A stretch of DNA of 64,000 bases from Eumeta japonica (taxonomy: Eukaryota; Arthropoda; Insecta; Lepidoptera; Psychidae), in assembly GCA_005406025.1 (NCBI GenBank), contig BGZK01000102.1:248001-312000 (forward strand). Direction: 5' to 3'. How positions within the stretch are numbered: the first letter of the stretch is position 1; each line of letters begins with the position of its first letter. Below, piece after piece: positions 36,559 through 47,600 of this stretch. The notes under the pieces are model-generated. The model did not search any database and was not told where the DNA came from. It worked only from the letters and a program-made list of their open reading frames with translations. A program made the translations under genes and the position numbers.

Positions 36559-36694
36559 GTGACAGAGCCGTCATCCGATAATCATGTTCTCGTGACAGTG
36601 CTATCATAATCGTATAATATTCTCGTGACATATCATGTGACAATGTTATCATCATGCCATCATATTGTCATAACAGTGCTATCGACAAAGTCAC
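36559..36694. repeat. 33-bp minisatellite, about four units
   Basis: Units begin GTGACAGTGCTATCATAATC and end TTCTC/TTGTC. There are three 33-base copies, a 12-base partial unit and a diverged last copy. Confidence 0.75.
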
Positions 36695-37175
36695 TATGTC
36701 CCGAGCTGTAGTCAACAACGTCTTTTGAGCAGCGAAGTTTTGAACAATAAATGCGATCGACCCGAGACTTGTAGAAACTTATAATTTTGAAAAAAAAAAC
36801 CCTGATAAAACTTCTAAGCACTTAACGGTAAAAAAGGAATAAATAAAGCGTATGCAATAAAATAAAACAATACCAATGAAGTTTTAAATTTTAAAATAGT
36901 CTTTATTTATATTTTAGAGTCGTTGCAGAACCAACTCTGTCTTTGGTAAAAGTAGATATATGTTCAAATATGTTTCTATAAATAAGTTTACGGTTTATTA
37001 TTAATTTTTGTATCTCTGAATGTTTTGAAGTCGCCTTTTTAATTTTTTGATTATGTATTTGCTGCTTTTTCATATTAAACAACGATCTTTAAAATTTAAC
37101 TCAATGTTTTGCTTAAGTCATAAATAAAACAATTTACTGCTTTTCAGGGTATTTTCAATTACATATTACACACTT
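36695..37175. other. AT-rich non-coding stretch
   Basis: Nothing recognised. Confidence 0.4.
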
Positions 37176-37179
37176 TTTA

Positions 37180-37521
37180 ATTGGTTCAAAATATTTTTTG
37201 GAAAAATGAGGATCATTGGTCTGAGGGCATGTTTAGCAGGTGCTGGTTGAAAGCTATCACGGCCTCTTCCGGCCCCGTAAACGTCAAACCTCTCATCAAC
37301 GTTTCCTCAATGATCGCAGTTGAGGGCCGACCTACACGAATTTCATCACGGAGAGAAACACGGCCACGATCAAATTCTACATACCATCGCTTTACAGTGC
37401 TTAAATAAGGTGCTTCCCTCCCAAAAGTATTTTGAAGACGAGAAGTATAGTTTTGCGGTGACAGTGAACTTTAGAAATCATAAAAAATCGTCATACTAAA
37501 ATCTTTTTGCGTTAACTCCAT
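37180..37521 (-). mobile_element. Internally deleted mariner transposase relic
   Basis: From ATG at 37521 (minus) the translation reads MELTQKDFSMTIFYDF, a stop, then YLSTVKRWYVEFDRGRVSLR and DEIRVGRPSTAIIEETL. This is the N-terminal helix-turn-helix region of a mariner transposase. It then joins directly to LTFTGPEEAVIAFNQHLLNM, which corresponds to the C-terminal region (the PEEAV.AF segment), before a stop at 37213. Roughly the central 200 codons, including the whole catalytic D..D..D core, are missing. TIRs were not identified. Confidence 0.75.
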
Positions 37522-38330
37522 TTTTGCTACGGATGATAAACTTCAAACTTATGTTAAAAACAATTGACACTCGACTTCCCGTCAAAAATTATTTTATTTA
37601 ATGAATGAGTTTATTATGTTTTAAAAAATATAACATTGGAAATTAAACATTTATGAACGGCCCGGAAAGCAGAACTTTTAGTGTGCTCTTTGTGTCGATG
37701 TTTAATCATCATTATCTCTGGACCGTAGCAGGTGAGTAATGTTTTTGAAGTGTACGTATGTACGGATATATAGATGTGTGTCTGTTCCTTTAGCACCTAC
37801 TCCAGAGAATCTTTATTATCCTGTAGCATGACGCCATAGACAAGAATTTCTCTATAGGACTATACCTTTCATTCGTAATGTTGCGCGGGAAGGATACCTG
37901 TATAGGGAGACGCTTCTCCAGGTGTTGTGTTACATCCTCAGACTGAACAGAAAAATGAATAGCTCTGATGTATGAGGTTTCATTCATATTTCATTGTAAA
38001 CGTAAAGATACTCGTCAGTGTTATTATATAAAGTGTACGCAATGACAAAAGAAATGTTATGTTCTTTAGAAAAAATACTTATTAATTCATCATCATCAAC
38101 ATCATCGTCATCATCATCATCATCAATATTCGCACAACCTTCAGCCAGTCGCAATAACTGAAACGGACAAGTCCCGATACACCTAAGGAAGTGTAACTAT
38201 ATGAGGAGAATGTAGGTTCTAGTCGGGATTGGGAGTGACAGGAGTGCAGAGCCGGCCGGCATTTGTACAGCCTTCAGAGAAAAATACTTATTTACTGCAA
38301 ATAAAATACAATGGCATTCAATGTTTACTC
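37522..38330. other. Non-coding stretch with (CAT)n run
   Basis: Two adjacent minus frames (37614-37796 and 37790-37987) show no family motif. An imperfect (CAT)n microsatellite is at 38088-38127. Confidence 0.4.
38088..38127. repeat. (CAT)n microsatellite
   Basis: CATCATCATCAACATCATCG-type run. Confidence 0.85.
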
Positions 38331-38332
38331 TA

Positions 38333-39629
38333 CGAGGGCTGCTATCCATATGTCTGGGATATGAAAATGAAATAAACATCTATCATTTAATATGATTTTA
38401 TTGCTTTTCAAAATATCGTGCTATGATAAGCGGTGAACTTTTTCATACGCTAAAACCAATTTTCATACCACTTTTTTTCATTTTGATTGACGTATCTCCA
38501 AAACGTGCATTTTAAACGCATCAACGGCCTCTTTGAGGCTGGATAAAATTTAAACATGTAATTTAGTCTTCACGCTTGGGAATGAATAGAAATTTTCGGG
38601 TGCCAAATCGGGGCTGCACGGCGGATGACCCGTCGATTCGATCTTTTCATCTTCCAAAAACCGAGCTGTTTCGGCCGATGTGTGACAACTAGTATTGTCA
38701 TGATGAAGAATGATTCTACGTTGTCGGTTGTTCTTTCTTATATCTTTAAAGACTTCTGGCAAACAAATGGTCATGTACCACTCTGAATTAATAGTTTTAC
38801 GATTCTTTAGTAGCACTGTAACCACATGTCCATTTATACCAAAAAAACAGGCGACCTTTTGCTTCAAAGTGCTTTTGGCACGAATCACTTTTGTTGGGTT
38901 CGGCTCATCTTGGAACACGCACACCGTAAACTATTGTTTAGTTTCGGTGTCATACGCATAGATCTAAAATCCAACAAGTGTGTAAATATTATAAACAGCT
39001 TTTGACGCATCACGATTGTAGTTTTTTATCATTTTTTTGTATCAATCAACACGACCCTGTTTTTGATCAATGCTCAAGTTATACGGAATTCTACGCAAAC
39101 TTTTTTTTTACAGCCAAATTTGCGTGTAATATCTTATGTATGCTCGTCATACTTATGCCCAGGGACGTTTTTATCTCGTGATACGTAACATTATATTTTG
39201 CATTAATAGTTTCCGCACAGCAATGACATTTTGTGGTACAACAACCGATTTAGGGGCGTCCTTATTTAAATTTATTAATGAGCGAGGATAGACCACCCAG
39301 AATTAAACTCACAAAATCAATGATACACAGTGGTTTCCGATGATGCTTCATCCTCAAAAGTCGAAATGAGTTGATCGATGTAATGTTTTAGAGTTAGCCA
39401 ACGCCGAGAAGCGTAATAAATCACCGCACGAACATTTTCACGAGTTACATCCATGGTGATAAAGACACGCAATTTTCAAAATGACGCCACAATAGTAAAA
39501 CGTATTTACACAATTACTTGAAACAAACTGTATTCTACAGTGAAGGAGTTCCATTTTTAAATGCTGTAATTACTTTTTAAATATTATTCTGTATGTGACC
39601 AGTTCCGGATACATAAATAGCAGTCCGCG
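38333..39629 (-). mobile_element. Full-length but dead mariner element, TA duplications
   Basis: The left end CGAGGGCTGCTATCCATATG and the reverse complement of the right end, CGCGGACTGCTATTTATGTA, are related TIRs of about 28 bp. TA duplications lie at 38331-38332 and 39630-39631. The 1,297-bp length is typical of mariner. The transposase reads on the minus strand from 39455 to a TAA at about 38396. The sequence family matches lepidopteran mariners beginning MDVTRENVRA. Confidence 0.85.
38396..39455 (-). pseudogene. Mariner transposase pseudogene
   Basis: The start MDVTRENVRAVIYYASRRWL (39455 down) continues to an early stop after SSETTVYH. The best-preserved part is 38924-38550: VFQDEPNPTKVIRAKSTLKQ, ACFFGINGHV, WYMTICLPEVF, RRIILHHDNTSCHTSAETAR, HPPCSPDLAPENFYSFPSVK. 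The C-terminus ends FEKQ-like before TAA. Catalytic residues are lost: the GDES motif that should precede WIYAY is replaced and followed by a stop, and the third aspartate (usually N/D-D-F in the LAPxD motif) is Asn in LAPENF. Several stops and frameshifts are present, so it is inactive. Confidence 0.85.
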
Positions 39630-39631
39630 TA

Positions 39632-40100
39632 CGTATTTATTACACCTTCAGCCGCTTACCGTGCCTAATTTAATAGCTGCGTGCTTGTTCGATCTGGTAC
39701 ACGGCTATGCGTGCATATTTAATTTATCTACATTCAATCCCGTAAAGTAATTGATCACAGGAACGTTTCTTCTGTTAAGGTTCTTGGAGATAGCATATTC
39801 CCTCAGCCAATTTCAGTAGCCATTCTTCAGAGGTGTACCATACTTTTTGGATTATCCGATTGTCTACTAAAGGCAATCCAAATGCACTATCAAATGAAAG
39901 TACTGCGGTAGTATTAAAATTGTGGACTACCGTGTACTATGATCGGTTGAACGAGGTATCCTAGTAGTTTGTGTCGAGAACGGACTTTTAGAAGCTTTGA
40001 CAATGCAATCAAATCACGCATTGTATTGATCCGGTTTAATTGTTACTTTGTAGTATTAGTTTCTTTTTTTTATAACATTTCAAAGAGAAAACGAGTATGC
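39632..40100. other. Non-coding stretch, no features recognised
   Basis: Mixed composition with nothing recognised. Confidence 0.4.
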
Positions 40101-40104
40101 GAGC

Positions 40105-40260
40105 TATAGAAGTACAGATGATCACCGCGACCCATGGAAATTCACAACCGTGAAAGAGTAACCAGTGAAATTTAGAAAGGAATAGGATATCTTATGAAAG
40201 AGGGAGTGGTTCACCGGAACTTTTAAGATAGAAGAGAATATCTGGTAGGAGCGAAAGTGG
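40105..40260 (-). repeat. LINE 3'-tail-like repeat
   Basis: GATGATCACCGCGACCCATG, CACAACCGTGAAAGAG and AGGAATAGGATATC parallel the sequence at 62735-62830. They resemble the lepidopteran LINE 3' region that reads GGTGATCACCGCCGCCCATG on this strand. Diverged, with no coding part. Confidence 0.45.
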
Positions 40261-40500
40261 ACCACTGGAAATCTCACTAACTAGACGAAATACCACTGCG
40301 GAAGTTTGTTTTCTATTAGGGTGCGGTATCTCTCCAACTAAACCAGCTCGATATTGTGCTGCGAACAAATTGCCTACAACGCGGTTCTATCACGCATTTA
40401 TATTATATGCATAATTTTTATAACAACTGTAATTATTCATTTAAAATAAAATTTTCCTTCAATATTTAATTTCGATATTTTTAGAAATATCACTACATAT
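40261..40500. other. Non-coding spacer
   Basis: Nothing recognised. Confidence 0.4.
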
Positions 40501-40770
40501 TATAAAACAAAGTCTTCCGCCCCGTATCTGTTTGTCTGTCTGTCTGTTCGTGATAAACTCAAAAACTGCAGAACAGATTTTTATTTTCACCGATATATGT
40601 AATTATCCATTGGGATGGTTTTGGTATACAATTTGTAAAGGTTTCTATAAAAAAAAAACCAGGGACAAAGCTGCGGGCATCTCGTTAGTTATACTATATA
40701 TCATGCTCATTCAAAAATTAGTATTTCCAAGAAAAGCTTCTAAAATACAAAATGACCCCGAGTTCGCCCA
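40500..40770. repeat. Lepidopteran 'TCTGTCTGTCTGTTCG' repeat
   Basis: GTCTTCCGCCCCGTATCTGT, TGTCTGTCTGTCTGTTCGTG and ATAAACTCAAAAACTGCAGA are the head of a common moth repeat that continues with ACAGATTTTTATTTTCACCG and a GATGGTTTTGGTATACAATT region. The 101-codon plus frame here is incidental. Confidence 0.65.
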
Positions 40771-42415
40771 ACGCTCTTTACAACGAAAATGTCATCATGT
40801 GACTTCAATAATTATCCTTTTTTGTTTGAAATTATAGTAAAGGCTATAATAAACATTTACAAAAATACAACGATATTTTGTATTAAAAAAAATAAATCTC
40901 CTATATTCCTTCCTGCGTAGGTTGTCTTGATACTTTGAATCCCAATTATGTGTAACATCGAAGACGCGTTACATACTCAAATTATATGTCAATCAAATTT
41001 TTCCAGATATTCATAGCATTCTTCAGATATTCATGCATATAAATACATATTTAAATGTGTTTACTATAACTCCAAATCTTTTATATTTACAACACATGCT
41101 AATTAATTAATTGCGTTGAACGACTAGCTGATACGTTATTGTGCAGTACTACAATATGCACCACACTAATCCGTACAAACTTAATTGTTCGAGACATGGA
41201 CGCATTACATTCTCAAAATACATATTTAACAAATTTTCTTAATGCACCTAAAGAAATATAAATTCAAAAACAATTTATTATTAATTTAAATAAATTTGTA
41301 AAATAAAACTACATGTCCTACATGATTATCAATTAATTACATACACATCGGTACGTTTGATATTACGTATCTTTAAATTAAATTTGGAAGCGAATAATTT
41401 TATATTTCTGAAATGACAATAATCCCTATCTAGCTTCTAAAATGTACTTAAATATTAAAGTCGAGTAAAAATATGAAAGTAATTAGTAAAATAATACCCG
41501 ACTAAAAGCCCGTTTCATCCTTGAACTGAAATAAAAATAAAACAAACTCTAACTTCAAAAATTTGTCTGTAGGGCATTAAAAACTAATTTTGCTTAATAT
41601 TTAATTTACTCATTGCCCGTGGCTGCTAAATAATTATTACGATATTAAATAATGAATATTCTGAAACTTACGCACAGCTTTAGAAACTGTGGAAATTGCC
41701 GAAAAAATGTACTTACGTCAACGTTAGCTTGCTATCAAAGAGCTGTGTATAATCTTTTCTTTATTTTTTTTAAGATTACATATTGGGCAAATTCGTATCT
41801 GAAGCACCGGTCGTAATGTCGTTATGAATACAGTTTCGCGTCACTCTTTATTGTATTGCAACACGTGACGTGACGCGACGTAAGACAATCGTTTATTTGA
41901 GTGCGTATTGAAACATGCATTCTATGTCGTATTTATTTTAAATGCATTCTCGATTGTTCGCAGTCAACTATGACAAGACAGCCTCCAAGAAATGAGCTTA
42001 CTTCTTTCTAAAATATCGACAACGCACTAGTGACTGGCTTGAGGTTTCGAGTGTTCATGATATGCACGCTCGTTCGCCATTTTAAAATAGTACAAGTGAA
42101 ATAAAAATAGCAATTAAAAAATTGTTATATAATGGTTCATGATTAATGTCAAAATTATAAAGAAAATAATTTAGTGGTTAATACGTTCGTTGTGGCAATG
42201 TATTGCCAATGAAACCCAAGCATTGTATGTTTTTATAGTTCACATCCAGATCGCGCATGGGCCGTCCTTGCTTCAGTAGCAAAAGAAGAAACTCACAAAT
42301 CTAAAAAGTTATACCAAAATATCCGCCATAACCGTGGTTTGCAGTAGAGCATTGCGTGGAATTTACAATTTCAAGTGAAAGCTGTCGCCTCTAATCGCGC
42401 AAAGGATATACAGCA
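40771..42415. other. AT-rich non-coding stretch
   Basis: A GC-richer part occurs near 41800-42070, with CACGTGACGTGACGCGACGT. No gene or repeat recognised. Confidence 0.4.
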
Positions 42416-42560
42416 CACGATTGAGGGATGAAATCATTGTTACTATTTCTAACATCACGTTTGTCGTCTTCTCGGCACTCGTCGAGCCGCGCGCACGCAG
42501 TACCCTCATAGAGCGCTGTCAGCCCGCTCGCCCGCCCGCACATCCGTTTATGTGACGGAT
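42416..42560. promoter_or_regulatory. GC-rich CpG-dense block
   Basis: CTCGTCGAGCCGCGCGCACG, GAGCGCTGTCAGCCCGCTCG and CCCGCCCGCACATCCG. It is the most GC-dense short block in the right half and could be a distal promoter or enhancer. No transcript evidence is visible. Confidence 0.3.
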
Positions 42561-42937
42561 AAATGTATGTGCGGACAGGTAACGGATGTCTATAATTTCA
42601 TCCACCAAAATATACATTTCTTAGTTAAACTAAATTTGAGATTTGTAGTTGTTTTAATTGTCTCCGAATGTACTGAAACTAAAGTTCTAAAATATACAGA
42701 AAATAATTATTTATTTATAGCTTACAGATGTTCTAATTTAGTTTGGTAGAACTCCGGCCAACTTAGATGCAGCAGAAAGATGTACCGGTTTGACCAGTGA
42801 GACCCACACTTTTACAGTATACAAAGTTGAAGTAACGGCTTTCATTGTTTGTTTTCATCTAGTGAGTGAGAGTTCCGGTGGCCCTCTCACTCACTAATCC
42901 CCTCCGTCAGGTATCCTATTCCTTCCCAAAAGGCCAA
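42561..42937. other. Non-coding spacer
   Basis: Imperfect palindrome GTGAGTGAGAG...CTCTCACTCACT at 42863-42895. Otherwise nothing. Confidence 0.4.
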
Positions 42938-42996
42938 ATAAATATAGGGTTGTACTTCTATTATAAGCTATAATAGAAGTACAACCCTATATTTAT
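42938..42996. repeat. Perfect hairpin, 28-bp arms with 3-base loop
   Basis: 42938-42965 (ATAAATATAGGGTTGTACTT...) is the exact reverse complement of 42969-42996, around AGC. Such long perfect arms suggest a recent palindromic MITE remnant, or a hairpin RNA if transcribed. Confidence 0.9.
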
Positions 42997-43605
42997 AAGA
43001 GTTCTTATTCGACGGAATAAAATACATAATAAGCATTACCTACCTACGTTACGTTATTTGTAGCTATACCACCCACAACAATTCCAACTCATACCAAATC
43101 AAATCCGGGCAGAACTCTTGTGTTATATAACAAATTATGCGGTGAAATGCGATATGGCTCTCGATATCTCAGAGCTCTGCCCTGTTAATTTTATTCCGAC
43201 CTTTTTATTGGGAATCTCAAGAACTTTCTTTGATAAATAAAAGCCATTTATTTACGTATCTCGGAGTGAATACAGAACCGCTTGTGGTATATTCATGTAT
43301 AACTAACTATAATAGATTACATAATATTTTTGGAAGGTCTAAAATTATCTCTGCATTTTCAGAACATGAGTTGAAACAAACCAATAAGTTAGGATTTGTA
43401 ATAGTAAAAAAATATAATTATTGTTACATAAATATTATGCAATAATATATAATCATATCGCTCGTGAAAAAAGAACGTGTAATAAAAAAAGTTATGTATG
43501 CCATGTTTTTCAGTAATACAGGCTCGAACTAAGCTATTAAATGAAAAGGACAGAAAACTATCAAGGCGGCCTAGTACACAGAACAACGTTTGTAAGAAGT
43601 TCTTC
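42997..43605. other. AT-rich non-coding stretch
   Basis: Nothing recognised upstream of the mariner fragment. Confidence 0.4.
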
Positions 43606-43935
43606 ACACTCTTAGAATTAGAGGCTTAATGCTGCACCACGACAACGCATCCTCTCAAACCGTTGCGATCACTGTCATCTTATTGAAGGAAAATAATATG
43701 TAGTTGTAGAGCATCCATCTTACTCACCGGACCTTGCAATGTGATAATGTTGGTTGTTTTTTAAATCAAAAAAAAAAGTATGGTCACCGTTTTACATCAG
43801 GAGAAGAGATCGACTCTGTTATTACTGAATATTTTGACTCTATTTCTGTAAACGACTGGCGCAATGCATTCCTTTTGTGGAAAATTCATCTATAGAAGTG
43901 TTTTGACACTGAAGGAGACTACTTCGAAGATATTG
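43606..43935 (+). mobile_element. Mariner transposase C-terminal fragment (decayed)
   Basis: The plus strand encodes LMLHHDNASSQT (second catalytic aspartate in HHDN). After a frameshift it reads VVEHPSYSPDLAM, where the residues after SPDLA that should include the third aspartate are stops. It then reads KKKYGHRFTSGEEIDSVITE and YFDSISVNDWRNAF to a GDYFED end. This is a different mariner lineage from the copies at 37.2, 38.3 and 45.5 kb. The N-terminal two-thirds is absent and no TIRs are visible. Confidence 0.75.
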
Positions 43936-44904
43936 TAGTGGCTGAGGCATGTTAACAGCATACGTGGCATCCGGCCTCCATGCTGAGTCACGCGAACGTG
44001 GGTTCCGTTAAATCAGAGAAGATTAGAATAAAGTAAAGGTAAAACAAAGAAGTCAGAAAAAAGGAGTTGATCAGGACTCCCGCCTGGGTGTGTGGACCTC
44101 GACAATAACAAAAACGAGATAATTCAATGTAATCTAGATCATAGTGTACGTACGTAAAATACCTGAACAGATAATGGAGAAACTGATCGAATACACGTAG
44201 TCTCGTCGCGGCTGTTCTTTGAATAAATATTTCGAGTACTGAAACCCGACGAAGGGCACATCTGCGCTAAAATATGTAAGCTACCTGTTATGCTTGTAAA
44301 TGGTAGTCAAGCAACTACAAAGCATTGTGAATTCTTCATAAAAATTTTAAGTTTTAATTCGTGCTATAATAGATTTACATTCTGGGTGTTTGAGAGCAGA
44401 CTGGCAGTCGCATTACATTCGAATCGAATCGTACCGGCTTTGACCTCTGATCTAGGCGAATTGAATGATGAGTTTTTTTACAATATAAATAAAGCAGCTT
44501 TGATATCAATCCTGGACATACCTAATATATTTCTACTATAAATAGGTTTAGATTAAATTCTGGTAGAACTACGAAGCTAGATTATATTAAAAGTTATGAT
44601 TCAAAATAATTATAATATGTTTGGGATACATCTTTCCTCATGATTAAACTTAATTAATACGAATGTACACAGACAACGTTTTACCCTTCAAAACAAACGA
44701 CTGTCAAAAGCAAACTTTAAAAGTTGAATTATTAGATTGCCCTATTACCGGGCGAAATTTTGGGAAGTGATTTTTGCATTTAAAATTTGGACATTTCTGA
44801 TTTATTATAAACAGAGGAAATCGTTCAGACAAAGCATCGACTGATATGACCCGAGTTCCATACATTTACGAGCAAACTCTTTTATATACGGTGCAATAAT
44901 TTTT
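43936..44904. other. Non-coding stretch
   Basis: The 83-codon plus frame at 44290-44541 shows no family signature. Otherwise AT-rich. Confidence 0.4.
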
Positions 44905-45270
44905 TAAGCGACTTCAAAAAAAGGAGAACCTCCTTTTTTTTAAAGTCAACTTGACGGTATTTTTGTTAATGTTTGTCACCTCAGAACTTTCGACTGGTTG
45001 AACCGATTTCGATGATTCTTTTTTATTTGAAAGGTGGTGCTTCCCGTGTGGTCCCATTTTAATTTGGTTCAGTTCTGACAATAGCATCCATGAGAAAATC
45101 GTATAAATCTTAAATTTTCATTAAATATGTGCACGACAAATGGACAAATAACTCAATATCATGCTAACCGATTTTGATGATTCTTTTTTTATTAGAAAGT
45201 ATACTAAAGGTACTTTGATGAGAATTTGGTAAGGTTCTGATTCTACAACTTAATAATCAACTTACTTTTT
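44905..45270. repeat. Lepidopteran 'CGACTTCAAAAAAAGGAG' repeat
   Basis: It starts GCGACTTCAAAAAAAGGAGA and continues with AGAACTTTCGACTGGTTGAA, CCGATTTCGATGATTCTTTT, GGTGCTTCCCGTGTGGTCCC and a second CCGATTTTGATGATTC. This is a very common interspersed moth repeat of uncertain class. No coding sequence. Confidence 0.65.
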
Positions 45271-45519
45271 CCACTCATCAATATGTAGGTACGATCTATG
45301 TGTTTACCACGCAAGAAGGTAGATAGGTACCTACCCACTTCAAATTTAACTCAACACATGCCTATGAATAACAAAAAATGATCAAATTACTTTTAGTGTT
45401 CTCTTAAATAAAATTAAATGAAAAAATATTAAACTAGTTAAAAGTCAATCAAATTATTACGATAGTATAATGTAATTATAATTATTTTTGGAGTAGGTAT
45501 CTATTGCTAGATATATTGC
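45271..45519. other. AT-rich non-coding spacer
   Basis: Nothing recognised. Confidence 0.4.
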
Positions 45520-46440
45520 AGTGCTTCCTTTGCTGATGTTAAACCTCTCTTGATGTTAAACCAACAGTACATTTGGAATTCTGAAGATACCGAAACAGGT
45601 GAAAATCTGAGGATACAAGTTCAGGGGTATATGGTGGATGCATTAACACTTCCCAATCAAACTCTCTCAATATTTACAGAGTAGTTAAAGATGTGTGTAG
45701 TCTGGCGATATCGTGATGAAAAACCATACCTTTTCTATTAATCAATTCCGGCAGTTTTTTCTCAACTCCTTGCTTGACTTTCATCAGCTGTTGACAGTAA
45801 AGATCCGAATTGATAGTTTTGCGCGGTGGTTAAGATTCATAATAAATAATACCCTTTCCAATTCCATCATACATATAGCATGAATTTATTGCGAGTTAAT
45901 CCGTGTTTTGCTATAGTCTGTGGAGCTTGCTTGCCTTTTAACCATGATCTTTTTTGCTCACGTTCTTGTTGTAGGTAATCCATTTTTCATCACTTGTGAT
46001 CAATCTTTTCAAAAACAATTCAGTTTATTACCTTTCAATAGAGAATAGCAAATGAGTACACGATTCATAAGATTTCTTTCAGTGAGCTCGTGTGGTACAC
46101 AAGTAACGAGCTTTTTTGGATATGTAGCTTTTTTCAAATGGGCCAAAACTATTTCGTAGTCAATCCCCAGCTCCGTATCTATGTCGTAAGAATAATATAC
46201 TGATATTGTTCTACTTTTTCCAAAATGACATTGACTTTATCTTAACAGGTGGACCAGAGCGAGTTTCATCTTTGACATAAAAATTATCGGACTGAAAACG
46301 CTTGAACCAGTTTTGTGCTACTCTTACTGTCGCTGCCTTAGGGCCATAAACGTCACAAATTTTTTTCGCGGCTTTTATTTCATTTTTCCTTTTTTGTAAT
46401 AAAACTACACAATGTATCGAATTTCTAAGTTAAATTTATT
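45520..46440 (-). mobile_element. Nearly full-length decayed mariner (D34D) transposase
   Basis: On the minus strand in order: KAAKKICDVYGPKAATVRVA, QNWFKRFQSDNFYVKDETRS (DNA-binding region), LAHLKKATYPKKLVTCVPHE, LTERNLMNRVLICYSLLKGN, RLITSDEKWITYNKNV (first aspartate retained, Gly changed to Ser), RSWLKGKQAPQTIAKHGLTR, VFHHDIARLHTS (second aspartate retained, usual Asn now Ile), then HPPYTPELVSSDFHLFRYLQ (third aspartate, 34 residues on). Several in-frame stops and at least two frameshifts make it inactive. It resembles Bombyx-type mariners. The TIRs were not resolved. Confidence 0.85.
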
Positions 46441-46735
46441 TATTTTATTAGACAGAAAATAGAAAAATGGCAGCACAGCGTCTTTAATTTAATTTTTTTT
46501 TATGTCAACTATTTAATGATACCAAAACTGGCCAGATACAAACGGAAAACCCAAAGAGATTTTATTGCAATCTTTAACTGATTAAATACGAAAATAAGTT
46601 TTTCCGCAACTTAATAAATAGATAGCATTATTCGTTGCGACCTTGATGTATAAATTAATATATCGTTCATGTGTACCGCGCAGATCTACAGAGGCTTATA
46701 TTAAAGACATAATCCCCTTAGTCAATTATAAAGGC
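46441..46735. other. AT-rich non-coding spacer
   Basis: Nothing recognised. Confidence 0.4.
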
Positions 46736-47066
46736 TGCTACCGGCTCTGTCAGCTGAACGTGATTAAGGGCGGAAAGCTCGCGCGAGCTTGCGTGACGCA
46801 TCGTCCGCGGAAAACGCAACACCCCCGACCCTGCCCCCTTCCCCACGACGTATATTAAGTTTCATATACGTCTTTCGCGAATGCCTCCGGTCTTTCTTAT
46901 TTCAGAGATCTTCACGTGCCTCCCCTTGCATTGTGTGTTCGTATGACAATGGAAGGACAAGGATTTTTTGCGATTATCACATCTCTAACTATGTCAAGTT
47001 GAAGTCCTCAGTCGTGTAGACCTCGGAAGGTCCGCCTGTGAAACGGAAATACGTTCCGTTTCACAG
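46736..47066. promoter_or_regulatory. GC-richer block ending in a hairpin
   Basis: It contains GCTCGCGCGAGC, a C-rich run near 46820-46850, and at 47036-47066 a perfect 13-bp-arm hairpin (CTGTGAAACGGAA, loop ATACG). Overlapping plus frames (46643, 46789) have no domain. Could be regulatory or a decayed repeat. Confidence 0.3.
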
Positions 47067-47414
47067 CCACTGATGCGCATTGCGATCTTTACATTATTAT
47101 TTCGGAACAATTGAATGTTGTTAATTGTATTTCGGGTTTATTTGTTTTTTCAGCAAATACAAGTGCTTCCTCTTCTCGATTTATAAGGCTATTTATGCCG
47201 AATGTATATAATTTTTCTGTCAATTAGTTTTTTAAACGAATCGATTTCCTTTTTTAATATTTGTATTCAATGACACGCTTAGTGAACTACATTTCACATC
47301 TTTCAAAGGAATTATTTATTTGTTGGAAAATAGAACATCGTTTATAATTTATTAAAGTATATTTTACTATATCTTACTCAGTCTGGTGGCACGATAATAA
47401 TTTTCAGAAATCGA
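47067..47414. other. AT-rich non-coding spacer
   Basis: Nothing recognised. Confidence 0.4.
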
Positions 47415-47600
47415 ATTCAAATTCATATTCAAAATATCTTTATTTCGTAGGCTATAACACTTAAAATACATTATAATATTTGAAGAATTTACAGTGTTTT
47501 AAAATCACCACTTTTTTTTTTAATTACCGCTCGTTCGTAAGGTGGTTATCGTTCAAGAAGAACGAGCAAGAAACTCGAGGGTAGTTCTTTTTAAAGCAAA
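47415..47600 (-). repeat. LINE 3'-UTR-type lepidopteran repeat
   Basis: ATTCAAAATATCTTTATTTC is followed by TACCGCTCGTTCGTAAGGTG, AAGAAGAACGAGCAAGAAAC and TCGAGGGTAGTTCTTTTT. This mirrors the common 'AGAAGAACCGGCAAGAAACTC' tail of CR1-like moth LINEs. No coding part. Confidence 0.55.

Noticed and set aside
37181..37408. 75-codon plus-strand frame
   Set aside because: It is antisense to the internally deleted mariner relic.
38710..39181. Plus-strand frames of 83 and 67 codons
   Set aside because: They are antisense to the mariner transposase pseudogene.
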